Part shown: positions 51,525 to 63,269 of the stretch, one piece after another
Position numbering within the stretch: the stretch's first letter is position 1
How the letters are laid out: the number at the start of each line of letters is the position of its first letter
From: Coniferiporia sulphurascens
Taxonomy: Eukaryota > Basidiomycota > Agaricomycetes > Hymenochaetales > Hymenochaetaceae
Length of the DNA: 64,000 bases
Assembly: GCA_002794785.1 (NCBI GenBank)
Contig: NBBA01000004.1
Coordinates: 868,001-932,000 of the forward strand
Direction of reading: 5' to 3'
Position numbers and translations under genes: made by a program
The notes under the pieces: generated by a model
The model's input: the letters and a program-made list of their open reading frames with translations, nothing else
Told to the model about the DNA's origin: nothing
Database searches by the model: none

Positions 51525-54500
51525 TCAAGAGTCCGAAGTGTGGCGATCCGGATTCGCGACGAAAAGCTCCGGACGTTGTACCAGTCCGTACTTCACGCTA
51601 GTTGTTTTTCGCCTCGGTACCTCTTTATCTTCACCCCCGACCGCGCCGGCGAACGATTTGGGAAGGCTTACTGGTGTACGAGGACTAATGGGTGACGTCG
51701 GGCTTTCCATTTCTAGGGTCATTCGTCGCTCGTACTCTGCAATACGCGCAGCGACTGCCCCACCAGCTACAGGTCGCTTTCCCTTCGTCGCCGCGCTTAA
51801 GGGAGTGGGAGTGCTCAAAGTCCGCGGCACAGACGAGATAGGTTGGCCTTCTGTAAAAACGGGGGCAGGAGACGCGACCTTCACCGGAAACTGTACGAGC
51901 TCGCGCGTCTCCTCGAGGTCGGTGGAAGCAGCACCTTCAACAATATCCAGGCTACTGTCAAACGTATCGGGTGAGTAAGCACGCTTGATGTTCTCGTATT
52001 CTCGTTCGCTCGATGACCACGTTCCATGCCGCTCATGACTCCTTTCAGTACTCTCAGCTAGACTCGGACTATAGTCAATGGAAGTCGCTGTCGCCTCGCG
52101 CTGCACAACGTCTACGCGTCCTGCCAGGCGCTCGAGCACCAAAGAGTCCGCCGTCCGGCTCGTCTTCAGTGAAGTAGTGCTCCGTTCATGTCCGTTCTCA
52201 GAGTAAATGTGCTCATTTCTCTCCGTGCGTGGGTCCCTTCTAGACTGAGTGGAGTCAGGGCTATACGTAGTCCTGCCCGAGCCTCCGCTCGTCTCTCTGA
52301 TCGCACCGAGGCGCATAGGCGGGGGATTTGGGTCCCTGAAGTTCAGGTCCAAAGTTCCCGACTGCGCCTTTGCTTGTTCATAGTTGCTGTCGCGTAATGA
52401 AGGTCGTCTGAAGCGCGCCCACCACGAATCTGAACGTTTCACGGGACTTGAAGGCGCACCCACCGAACCAATAATCGAGGTCGTTCGGGGCCGGGCGAAA
52501 GAACTTTTTGAAAGAGCCGTGTCCGTCTGCTGCGAAGCACTAGACGCAGTATGTCCAGCACTACTGCTGCCTAACAATGACAAAGAAGAATTATTTTCTG
52601 AGCTGCTCTTGAACTCCGTTGTGACGAGTGGAGAAAGGGGAGGTACGGTCGACCGATGCGAGAGAGTCGACTGAGATGAATGTACGTCATTAATAGGATC
52701 GTAGCGTTCAGTCCCATGTGATCGATTCGTCTTTGTTGACTCTCCCTGGTCGCTTGCGGGTGCAGATGCGTATAGAACCGTAATCGTTTCGTCCGCATCT
52801 TTGAATGGGTCTGAATAATTTGACGTCTCTGAGGTCTGCGCCCGGCCCCCTCGAGGTCTTGCGGCGATGTTGTTTCTCGCCGATTGTGCGGCCACGGCAT
52901 CAATTTCCTCCGTGGTGATGGGACTGAGCGCATACTGTTCGCCCTTATCGAACAAAAGTAGACCCTCGCTGTCCTCAAAATCATCGTATGATCCCCACGA
53001 CGGTAGCCCCTCTGCCATCTGCCTAGCGCGGCCGCGTGCACTGTTGCCACTAATGACACGCTTGACGCTCATCCCGACATTCTTAATCGACCCCAGCGAT
53101 CCACCGATTAAGCCTCCAAGTGAAGATCGTCCTGACCCCGCACTCGCGTAGCGCTCATGGCCAGACGGCGCACCAATACTGTACCAGCTTTTCGAGCTCC
53201 CGCTGCCAGTCCGTCGAGACACACCGACGTCCGCGAACTCCGAAGCGTCTTCGTCTGCAAGCATGTCAATACGTTTCCGTGGACCTTCCGCATTCGTGTG
53301 TCGTCTCCCGAGCCCGAGGACTGTCCAGCCTTCAGCCTGTCCAGCCATCGGCACCTTTTCTGTCCGGAGTGCTCTATGACGACCTCCTAACCACGGAACA
53401 AACGCTAATCCGGAGATTATCCAAGATGTAGGAGCTGGCGGTCCTCCGGAAGCATCGTCTTGGAGCAATTGGAACCTCCTCTGCGAATTCTTGCGGCGAA
53501 CAACAACCACGACAATAAAGACAATCGCGGCTGCCATCGTGAGGACGCCAAATACGCCTGCAACGGCGATCGTTGCCGTCTCATGCTTACTCCCATCATT
53601 GCTAGCAGCACTTGAAGACGATCCTGGACTTCCACCGCTGGTCCCGGTAGGCCGCGAGCCGCCAGAGGGACTTCCAGTAGGATTTCCGGCAGTGTTTGAG
53701 CCCGATACGCCCCCTGATGCACCTCCTGAAGCAGAATTTCCAGGAGACGATCCACTAGTCCCGCTGGCTGCAGGAAGAGTCGTCTGCGAAGGAGTCGATT
53801 GAGGTGTAAATGACGTTGTGATCGTGTTACTGCCGTAATCGAATATTATTATTTCAACAGACGCCCCCGCACTCGTTCCGTAACCTTAACGAGCGAGTTA
53901 CAAAGCATTGAGCTCTATAGTATGATGAAAAGGAAAGTAAGTTACTCACCAAAGCCGAAAAGAACCTGGGATCCAACCTGTACTGCGAAGTGGTCGCGTC
54001 GCGCTCCTATTTCAGCCAGCACCGATACGTTCGTCCACGACATCGGGCTTGTCGTAGTGTCCAGTATCCACCCGTCGCTAAACGATGTTTGTAAATCGGC
54101 ATCCGAACCACCGTGAATGAGAATTCGGTCACCCTCGAGCCACACGCTTGCAAAGGCCCGACGGGCCGTAGGTACTGCGCTGCTCGACACGCTCTCAGTA
54201 CTCCAGCTGAGGGTTGACTGTGTCGTATCCATGCTCCAGATGGTAGTAAATGGGATGAGTTGCGAGTCGTTTGTTGAATATCCTCCAAACACAAGTATGC
54301 GGCCATCGGAGAGCACGATAGAGGTATGGCCATAGATGGCCGGCGGACCGCTGTCCGTCGGGAGTTGAGTAAAGCTCGGCGTGTTAGGATTGAAAACATA
54401 GTGGTCTGAGTATCCGAGTGAAGATCCGTCGTCCTTCTCACCGCCAATGAGGTATATTTGGCCGCCAACCGACGCCGTAGAATGGTGTATGCGCCGACTC

Positions 54501-55054
54501 GGTTCGCCTGCCCACCCTTCTGCCTCGCTCGTCCAGGAAGGGGTTCCTACCGAGCTTATGTCCAGCAGTTCGGCGGAATTCGACTGGCTAGGAAGCACAA
54601 TAGGCGAGTTCGGCCCACCATCGCCGCCGAAGAGAAGAAGGCCAGTGGTACTGTAAGCGGAGAGTGTATGCCACGCCAGCTGCGGTCCTTGAGGCGAGGA
54701 CGCGTTCTCAGAGCCGGAAATATACACCCAGGGCGGCGAGGAAGGATCAAAGCTTTGAGATAGATCGAGTAGAAAGAGGTCATTGGTTGTTGGGGCGGAA
54801 GTATATGAGAACTCGTTGAATTCGTCCGTCTTCCCGCCATGGATAAGTAGGAGATTGTTCACGACCGCAGTGGCCTGGCCCCATCTTGCACAAACCTCCG
54901 TAAGGAAGGAATACGCGAGTTGAAAAGAGGCTCACCGTGGTTCGGAGGTAAAGTCAGCAATGCCGTTCTGTGCAGCCAACAGGAGATACAGCAGCGGCAC
55001 AGGCCATTGCGAAAGAGGGGCCGTTCGTCGTCGTCGCAGCTTCAGGTGTACCAT
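51525..55054 (-). CDS. Single-pass Kelch-repeat membrane protein with large cytoplasmic tail
   Basis: Start at 55054 (MVHLKLRRRRTAPLSQWPVP), giving a basic n-region and hydrophobic core (LLYLLLAAQNGIA), i.e. a signal peptide. The next exon reads RWGQATAVVNNLLLIHGG and opens a Kelch beta-propeller with repeated GG dyads: LLLFGGDGG, IYLIGGEKDD, ILVFGGYSTND, ILIHGGSDAD, VLFGFG. After an intron comes a Ser/Thr/Gly/Pro stalk (SGSSPGNSASGGASG), a transmembrane helix (IAVAGVFGVLTMAAAIVFIV, stop-transfer VRRKNSQRR) and about 640 cytosolic residues, Ser/Arg/Glu-rich and probably disordered, ending PELFVANPDRHTSDS. The layout (secreted propeller, stalk, one helix, long tail) is that of a cell-surface sensor or cell-polarity anchor, but no enzyme motif or named family is evident. 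About three introns; the stop is at 51525. Confidence 0.83.
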
Positions 55055-55410
55055 AAGCAGCTGGATAGTTTACGCACGGTGCGGAGGCAGCAGCCAGAGA
55101 ACAGCAATGATCATGGGAGGTCGTCAAGAGGTATATGAAGTTGTGGTGCAGCTGTGTTGGTTTGGATTCGTGTAGAGCGGCCATGAATCATTGGTAATTA
55201 TAGCTGCGCAGCAGTGATCCCAACTATTTCCTTTTCTGAATGCATCTCGGCACGTCGCGTCGATCCCGGGTGCCACCATCCGTTAGCATTTCTCCGGCGT
55301 TAACGAAAGCAAAGAAAGCAGACAATATATACAGTAAAATACGACCAATAACAGAAGACAACTGTACAATATACAAGGTGAAGTGGTCCGAAATGTACCA
55401 CCACCTGAAT
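55055..55410. other. Intergenic between two minus-strand genes
   Basis: 356 bp holding the Kelch gene promoter and the 3' UTR of the proline-rich gene. No element stands out. Confidence 0.5.
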
Positions 55411-58400
55411 TTACGCTCGTCCTCTTCGTATTCGTCTACTAGGCGGTCTCGGCTGTTCATCCTCAGACTCGTCGTCCAAACCCTCGATATATCCGTCGCC
55501 CATTACCACAGGTACACCGCCCGCTCCACCGTGGGCGAGGAATCCTTCCCTCTTGCTCCGGGTCCCAGTCCCAACAAATGTCCCACTCTCCAACTGAACA
55601 TCGTCATCGAAAATATCCGCTTCATAAGTCAATTCAGCTCGACGAAGTTCCGAGTCTAGCGTGTTCCCACGCCTGGAAGAGGCAGACGACGATCTACGGG
55701 TAGAAGCAGGTATGCCTTTCGCCGTCGGTCGTACGGGTAAGCGCGACGGCTGGACCTCTTTTTGTTTTGCCAGTTTAAAGGTACCTGGAGGAGGCCTCAC
55801 TGGTAAGCGAAGTGGAGGACTGTCTGCACGTTCGCGCATCCTTCCACGACTTTCATCCTCTAGCTGTGCTTGCGCTGAGAGATCTGCGAGCATTGCCGTC
55901 GGATACAATGGAGACAGAGATTCGTCATCATCGGGATCCGCTTCTTCCAACCGGAGGGCGTCTTTACTCAGTTTCTGTCTCGCAGGAGCTCGCGGTCTTC
56001 GTGGTGAGTCCGATAATCTTGATGATGTCTGTGGTCTTCCGACAAACGCGCCCGTATCTCGTGAGGCCTCACGAGTCCTTGATACAGATCGGGATACATG
56101 CTGGAGCCGCTCCGTGGCACATTCCATGTCGACATCTTCAGTTTGCCCAAGCACATGCCCAACAGAGCGCGATTCATGCGGTTTTGGAAGCTTTTTCCGC
56201 CCAGCACTGCTTGATCTGATAGACTCTGGTAAAGGGGGTGTAGGCGGAGGTCGGTCTTCGAAGCCCCCACTATCTTGTTCGTTGTCCGAGCAGAGAGACG
56301 GGGTCGTCAGGTCAGTCTCCGTTCTGGTGCTAGAAAACGTACGTGAGTTCGAACTGGTATCGGACGCGGGTGGAGGATGCGGTCGCATGGAAGTGTGTGT
56401 TGATCTCAATTGACCAATTTGACCCAAGCTCGCGGGTCCTCCGGATGCAGTTGGAAGGGAAAAGGAGAGATTACTGTTCAAGGAAGATCCAGAAGAACTA
56501 AATGACGCGTCCGTAGATACCGCAAAAGCTCGCCTTTTAAATGCTGATAATACAACATAATCAGCATCGGTATAGACACATAATCAAACCTACTCACGCG
56601 CCGAACTCCGAAGTTCACCGACCGCATCTCCTGGGTGCTTTCTCTTAGAGCCAGTCTTTGTTTGCGTCTGTAATTCCGTTGAGTCCGCTTTTCCCCCGGA
56701 GGAATCACCCCTCTGCTGTTTTGAAAAGGACGTTGCGAAACTCCTGTTAGGCCTCAGCAATGATTCGGATCTGTTCCCCACATCATCAATCTCTCTGGGT
56801 CTCAGCATCACCTCAGACCTATTCCCGACGTCTCCGACTTCTCTTACCCTCACCGCGGGCCGGGAAGGAGGAGCGGGGACGGCAAATACTGGGTCGACAT
56901 TAGTTGCGACTTTCCGTAGTCTATGAGTTTTCATCTCCGTCAAAAAGGCTGCCATTTTATCTGCACCGAGGTTTATTGTAGGTTGTCCTCTTCGCGCACC
57001 ACCGTAAGCAGCAGGATTAATCGGCTTTTCTGAAGGTGTCCCAGCGTGTTTTAAGGAAGCACGAGTATCAGCGAATAGTGATGTTGGCTGGTTATTCGAC
57101 GAGCGGCCGAGAATATTCAGAGGTGGCGGTGGCGGTGGCGGCGGGGGAGGCGGCGGGACGAAGAACTCTTGTGTCATCAGTGGTCGGTTTGCAAGCTGAA
57201 AAGCAGATGAATTAATGCACTGAAACGACATACGGAAGACTTAAATTAACATACTTCCTCACGCAACTTCGCCAATTCCTCCTCTAAAACTCTTATCCGT
57301 TCTTTATCTCTTCGCTTTTCGTCATCTTCTTCATTGTCATGCGCCTCCCGCTCTTGCTGTCTCGCAGTGAGTAATTCATGCTCCTTCCCCTTAACCCGTC
57401 TTTCATAGGACAAGTCACCGCGAATATCGTGATGTCTTTCGTGACTAGAATCATGATCTTCGTCAGATTCATCTTCGGAGTCTGACTGTCGTGCTTTCTC
57501 TTTCCCCTTGTTGATTCGGGCAGGAGACATGCTCTGCAGCACGGGGGAGCGTGGGAGTATCTGGGAAGTGGAAGCATCCGCGCGGTCCTCTCTATGATAC
57601 CGCCGAGAAGCACTGATAGCATTTTCGTCTCTGCTATGAGAAGGCGAGCCTGCTGGCGACGAAGACCACGACTCATGACTGTCTTCTGGGGAGAACTCAA
57701 AAGATGGGGGCCCATCCGGAAGCTGCTCAGATTCCGTAGGCACGTTGTGCGAATGAGAAGGACCAGGATCTAATCTCTGAGAGTGGCGTACTGAATGTGG
57801 TGTTTCCGAGTTTCTGTCAGCAGTAGGGGTAGCGACGCCGGATGCAAACCTGACGACGCGGACCCTCTCTCGAACTGGCTCTGGAGTATCTAAAGAGAAA
57901 GGGTCATCATTGAAGGACCCGGGCATGCTGACCGAGAGGCGCCGGCGAAGTAAAAGGGAAGGGGGAGGCTTGGGCTTGGGAGAGGGGGAACGAGGAGATT
58001 CTGGGCCGGACAGCTCTTCTGTTATTGATTTACGACGTCAGCTGGGAGATCACGGTACTATGAAGAAGTGGTGCGATGAGCTCGAAAGGGGGATTGACGA
58101 AGTTGAATAGGATGGCTTGAGTTTGAGTGACTGCTTACCTTCCTCGCCGTCCGATGGTTGAGCTGGCCGTCTGCGAATAAGACGCGGAGTGGGCGACTCT
58201 GACGCGTCATGAAGAGCCTTCCGAGGAGTGTTATTATGGCTGCCGCCATCGTATGGTGAATGCCGACGAGAAACCCCTCGCGGCCGGTGCTTGAGAGCAC
58301 CAGCCTCCTCTTGAGCCCTAGCTGCTGTCCGACGTACATGGCGCGTCTCGTTTTTTGTTCGTCTCCCCTTAACCTGACCCGAGGTCCGATCACTCAGCCT

Positions 58401-58678
58401 AACCTGCGATGTTGAGGCCTCTGGCTGATCATCAGAATGAGAAGAATAATACTCGTTCTCATCGTTCTGTAATCGCGTCGCGTCAGGACGTGCCAGCTCG
58501 AAAATGCAGACACGAGTATGCGCACCTCTCCCTGCTCTTTTCCCGTTGCACTGCTCACGAAAGACTCTATCTCGCGTGAGACGAAGCTGAAAACGCTCGA
58601 CAAAAGCCCAGCAGAAGAGTCCTGGGCAGACTGGCGGGGGCGATGGAGTGGCATGAGATTAAGATGTTCGGTATACAA
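55411..58678 (-). CDS. Proline-rich coiled-coil protein with a WH2-like motif (hypothetical)
   Basis: A largely disordered multi-exon protein. The first ATG is at 58678 (MYTEHLNLMPLHRPRQSAQD); the ATG at 58654 is an equally good start. The N-terminal segment LLSSVFSFVSREIESFV is followed by basic regions (TPRKALHDASESPTPRLIRR). An exon at 57926-57246 has Ser/Asp/Glu/Arg-rich sequence ending in a charged coiled coil (KRRDKERIRVLEEELAKLRE). The next exon has a 12-proline run (FVPPPPPPPPPPPPLN), then GQPTINLGADKMAAFL and TEMKTHRLRKV, which resembles an actin-binding WH2 helix plus LRKV, although its spacing is one residue short. The last exon is Pro/Ser-rich with acidic patches (ADPDDDESLSPLYPTAML) and ends SRRIRRGRA. 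Poly-Pro plus WH2 would suggest a profilin/actin role, as in WIP/verprolin, but this is inference. I do not recognise a named family. Confidence 0.68.
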
Positions 58679-58826
58679 ACCGAACGTGCGCGTGACGCAG
58701 TCACAACCCGCGTCTCGAGCGCCGTCACTACTCGGACCACAACAAGATCATATCCAGCAGGCTGAGAATGCGAGCATCGTTAACGGCGAAATCAAGCGTT
58801 CACTACTACGAATTGTCTTTGCCGTA
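58679..58826. promoter_or_regulatory. Short divergent promoter of the proline-rich and Nudix genes
   Basis: Only about 150-170 bp separate the two start codons, so the genes probably share regulatory DNA. CGTGACGCAGTCACAAC (58691-58707) contains a TGACGCAGTCA near-palindrome of the AP-1/CRE type. Confidence 0.45.
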
Positions 58827-59948
58827 ATGAACATTGTTGGCGACTCGCCTGCTGATTTCAAAATCCCAGCAGGCGCTTTGGATAGTCTCCCTCCAAACTC
58901 TCAGGCCGCCCTCACCCGCCTCCTGGGTCACAAAGCGGAAACATGCGACTTGTCTGTGCCGCTATCTTACTATGTATTCAAGTCCAAGTGTCTAATATCT
59001 TAGCGCTACCTCTACTCTATGCCAGGTCACCTTACCCAACAACCAAGCTTGCTGCTGTTTTGGTGCTCTTGTATGAGAAGGAAGGCCGGTTGCGTGTCCT
59101 CCTTACAACGCGGTCCAAGAAGCTCCGCTCACATCCTGGCCAAACTGCCCTTCCAGGCGGCAAATGCGACGACTCCGACATAGACGTTATCGACACCGCT
59201 GTAAGCTTGCATAAAACACTCGCGCCAGCCGTATCCCTCATCACTAGCAGTACCGGGAAGCTAATGAAGAGGTCGGCTTACCTCGGGGCTCGCCTTCAAT
59301 ACACGTGCTATGCGTCTTGCGTCCGTTTCTTTCGCAATACCGACTGCTTGTGACACCTGTGGTCGCCTTGCTCACTGATCTGGAGCTTCTCACGTCACTC
59401 ACACCATGCGAGGGTGAGGTGGATGCAATATTTGAACACCCACTAGAAGCTATTCTGGATCCTTCACTTGCCACGGGTCTGTCTCTGGTAGAAAAGAGAA
59501 GCGAAAACTGGCCATACGAAGACGAAATATATGCAAGTCATCTCTCTTTTCTCTTTGGGATGAATACTTTCTAAAACTGCGACGTGTTGCATTACTCTTA
59601 CAGAATACATCTGATGCCCGATGGCTTAGCGATACGGGCTATAGAATGCATCGTTTCCGGAGTACAGCTTCCCCGATAAAGGGACTGACCGCTGACATCC
59701 TCGTAAATACTCCCCTGTTGTCCTCTTCTAATGACTCACGTGCCGCTTTCGCTTTTCTCCGCCAGATCGCGGTCGCAGAAATTGCTTTTAATCGTGGACC
59801 CATATACGACCGTTGGGCTCCGGGCCAGATTAGTTCATTCGCAGAAATTGCGAAGATATTGGGTGAACACGAGGTGGCTTTGAAACCAGCCCGAGGCGCT
59901 GTGTCAGAAAGTGAACGTGCTTCTAGGGAGCATCTACCCGCCGCGTAG
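58827..59948 (+). CDS. Nudix hydrolase of the coenzyme A diphosphatase (Pcd1/NUDT) type
   Basis: Predicted to cleave CoA or oxidised CoA to 3',5'-ADP and 4'-phosphopantetheine, usually in peroxisomes or mitochondria (family knowledge). Four exons (58827-58951, 59026-59200, 59251-59532, 59604-59948) give 308 residues. The core reads TKLAAVLVLLYEKEGRLRVL, LTTRSKKLRSHPGQTALPGG, then KCDDSDIDVIDTA|YREANE and EVGLP. This fits the CoA-Nudix pattern LLTxRSxxL..GQ..PGGxxDxxDx5TAxREAxEE exactly, including the catalytic glutamates of REANEE. The C-terminal half has the substrate-side block YRMHRFRSTASPIKGLTADI. The third intron uses a GC donor (TAT|GCAAGT), the second such intron in the window. No C-terminal SKL/AKL peroxisome signal is seen (it ends SREHLPAA). 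Start chosen as the ATG giving a compact N-terminus (MNIVGDSPADFKIPAGALDS). Confidence 0.9.
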
Positions 59949-61325
59949 TATACTTTATTGAAACCTTCATAGAGTAAATAAGGCATAATATATCCGCGAA
60001 GTAATCATTATAATTGCTATTGAGTTGGCGGCCCCAAGAGTGCAGAAATCATTAGGAGCCTAACGGGGGGCGTGAATTCAGGATCGACAACGAAATAAAC
60101 CGTGCAAACCGGAATTCTCAAGGGTATTAGGTACGGGCGAGCAGACACTTTCACATATTTCAGCATATGCTCAGCCCCATCGAGTTGGCTACGGCAAGTT
60201 AGGGTTTACCCCAACGATATCTATAAGCAGGAGCGAAGAGCACTAGTACTTGTCATACTTAACTTGAAGGTTGCTCTTACTGCTTCCCACTCGTAGCCGA
60301 AGAGAATTGTTGAGAACATATCAACCATCAACCCGGCATCATAAAGCAGTAACCAAGCTTATCCTCACGGGCATATGCGGTCCAAAAGTCGACCAGGCCT
60401 GAAGTACATGTAGTGTTTTCGGATGAAGGGTATATGAAGCACCAGCGCTGACCCAGTATCCCAGGAAAGACGGATCCGCTAACACCCTTTTCCAGGAATA
60501 CAATCGAAGAACGCGACTGCATAATAATCTCCTTGGAGAGAGAATTCTGCACGAAAGGCGAGACAGATACGCAGTCACCACCAGAACGAGATAGACAGCG
60601 GAGAAATCATCCCAGCCCTGTTACCGCGCAAATTCAAGTACAACACCAAACGTATCGTTGGATAGTATCTTTTCGAGTCGCATTTTCGAGCAAACAGACA
60701 TTGAATACCCCACTTCAAGAAGGACATGAGCAGAGTCGCTTTTCAAAGTAAACGAGTAGCCAGGTGTGCTTTTTGTGAAACGATCCGAGTAGCGGGAGAG
60801 AAGCGTCGTCTTCAAACTTGGATTGTGCACCCTGAAGGTCTATGGGACCCTGCCATTCATTGTTTGAGAGTTATTCTTATCGGAGGGGTACAGCGGATGG
60901 AGTTGAGGCATTAATTCGTGTGTCGTGTGGCCGACCCCCTTCAGGGAAGACTCACCTTCCTCTGAGCATGTGCTGGACCGCTAGGGCAGTGAGAAAATAA
61001 TACATTTATTGCTTGCAAAACATTTGATTCAGAAAACAGCGACCCAAAGGAAGTCGTAACCGAACAAAAAGAGCGACAAAACACTGAAAGAAGAAAATGC
61101 TGATGCAAATGAGTATTGATACAGTGTAGCTGTGATGGATTCATGTCATAAATATTTTCCGACCATTTGTCCACTTCTATACCAGGATTCCCATGCCAGT
61201 CAATGCGTACATGCTCTATTATTGAGGACTTCGGTCAGCTCCGAGAATAGACATGGTTGACATTCCAGTGGAGTAGACGCACCAAAAAGGGGGACAATAC
61301 CGTTGCTCGAACATGTTTAACAGCG
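59949..61325. other. Gene-free or possible degenerate/orphan gene on the minus strand
   Basis: 1.4 kb between convergent genes. On the minus strand several pieces look exon-like: IIEHVRIDWHGNPGIEVDKW (about 61215-61160), a 25 nt piece GPAHAQRK flanked by CTAG and GTGAGT (about 60985-60960), IDLQGAQSKFEDDASLPLL (about 60840), and a final frame ending FWTAYAREDKLGYCFMMPG at 60328. Good acceptors exist (TTTCGTGCAG at about 60550), but the phases do not join into one clean protein. It may be an orphan gene with an unresolved model, or a decaying one. I recognise no family. Confidence 0.35.
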
Positions 61326-63269
61326 TTACACGTACATAGCTATCCCACCCTCCTCTTCGTCCATGCGCCATTCACCCTCAATCATAATGCTCTTGTGCTT
61401 GTGCCCGCATTCCGCAACGGGACAGGTCCAGTAATACGTATCTTCAATTACCGGGGCTTTTTCCCTACCTTTGCCTCTTGCCCTGCCTTTACCTCTGGTG
61501 GCTCCAGAACGTGCACGCCTGCCTCGACCGCGACCCGATCCGCGCCGTCCACGAGTAGAAGGGGTGTCAGGAGCAGCGGGAATACGCCCTTCGGGCGCTT
61601 CAGAAACATTTCCCTGGTGTTCGGAGGACTGCAAATGATTATTGGAAGTGGATTCAGAAGGGTCAATCACGGGATGGCGTGGTCGAAGGCGCGAACGGAT
61701 GGAGATTAGTGACTCTCCCCCCTGATCCGGAACAGTTGCAGGTGTAGAAATCGGCAATTGTGGATGCGCACGACTTTTGCCCTTCTTGTCAGGTCGGGAG
61801 AGCGTCGCGGTTGCCCCGTACTCATCTTCGTCTAGTGGTGGGGCCTTGCGTTTACCTCTATTCCTTTTGAGAAGAGTATCTTCATTCATCGCAGAGGAAG
61901 CATGAGCGTCTGAAGAGCCCCTGCACAAAGAAGGGCCGGCTAAATCGGTCGGCTCTTCCTCTGCCTTCCCCTTCCCTTTACGAGATGAAGAAGATATAGC
62001 CTTGTCCACAAAAACCTCGCCCGCGGAAGGAACGGATAGCGGTCGCGGCTTCATTAGAATATCAATGCACTTCCCATCTAATACATGCCCACATCGAAGC
62101 GCCCATAGCTTACTCCGACGCACGACATCTTCCGAGCCAATGACGTTCATTACGAGCGGATCCAAGCAATGAGCACACACAATAATTGTGCCCGCCTCGT
62201 GCGAAGGAGCAGAACTCGGTCCCGGCCCTTCCGCGATAGTAATTGGATCATGTGGCGCGAAATCGTTCGAAAACCCGGGTTCAGGCTTTTGGGGATGGGT
62301 GAAGTGCTGTTTGTAATCTGGGCTCAACTGCCGACGGCGCAGAAGGTCGTCGTGTATCGTTAACCGTCCTGCTGGAACACGCCCCCCTCGCGGACGTGCT
62401 TGTAAGCGGAAGCGAAGATCATTCCGATGCTCTTCAGCGTCAAGTGCAAGTGCCTCGAGTAAGGCTGCGTCTTCTTCATCCTCCGCAGGTCCCGGATTGC
62501 CTGGCCCGAAGTCAAAGTTGAAAAGTCGCCTCAAAACACCAAAACCAGCGTTAAGAGCAGGAAACTCCCAGCCATTGCGGTTCCCATGCTCCATCCCAGG
62601 TGCGACATTAGGCACTTGTGCATGGGCCGCCTCCAGCTGGTTATAACGATTCAGAGCAAGAAGCGCGCCACCTAAACCCATGCTCGGCCGTCGAGGAGGC
62701 TCCCGCAGCGCAGGATTAGGATTGACCAGTGGTTCGCGCTGAATATCGGGCGTCCGTGGACGTACACGGAGATCATTTTCAAACGCGAAGGGTCTGTCCA
62801 AAGGACGGAACACGCCCTGGAAGTCAGGCGGAGGGCCCCATCGTAGCGGAGGTTCGCGCATATGCCGCGGTATAGCTGGGACTGGAGGAACAATGTTGTT
62901 TTGTGGAGGGGGGGATGGGGAAAATAGGGTCCGCCTCCGCATATGGGGTGTGCCTAAACCACTTATTAATTAGATAAAACAAATGAATTGGGCGAACTCA
63001 CCTCGACGCGTTTGTCCAGACCGATGCCGGATGATGGGTGGCGCACGAGGGTTGGGAACCTCGTGAACCTCCTCGTCGCTGTCATCGACCACAATGACCT
63101 CTCGTGATCTGTTATGTCTTGCGTGGGCGCCGCCTGGAGTCCCTATACGTGGGACAATTTGGATATCGACATCGTCATCGTCAGTGAAGGTATAGTCGTC
63201 GACGTTGATAACTTCTCTTGCTGGTGATTGAGACACGGACGATGGGAGCTGAACAAGCGTCTCCGACAT
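61326..63269 (-). CDS. RING-like protein with two SUMO-interaction motifs and a split RING
   Basis: Start at 63269 (MSETLVQLPSSVSQSPAREV). The first exon has two hydrophobic-acidic motifs, REVINVDDYTFTDDDD and REVIVVDDSDEEVHE, which fit the SUMO-interaction consensus (V/I)x(V/I)(V/I) with flanking acidic/Ser residues. After one intron near 62950 a Pro/Arg-rich region precedes a RING-like domain: IIVCAHCLDPL, then LWALRCGHVLDGKCIDILMK. About 200 low-complexity residues follow, including a Gly/Arg stretch (TRGRRGSGRGRGRRARSGAT) like an AT-hook or RGG region. The domain then completes with YYWTCPVAECGHKH close to the C-terminus. Ligands CX2C, CXHX4C, CX4CX3H give eight, enough for two zinc ions. 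SIM plus RING is the layout of SUMO-targeted ubiquitin ligases (Slx8/RNF4 type, family knowledge), but the RING is atypical, so ligase activity is inference. The stop is at 61326. Confidence 0.8.
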
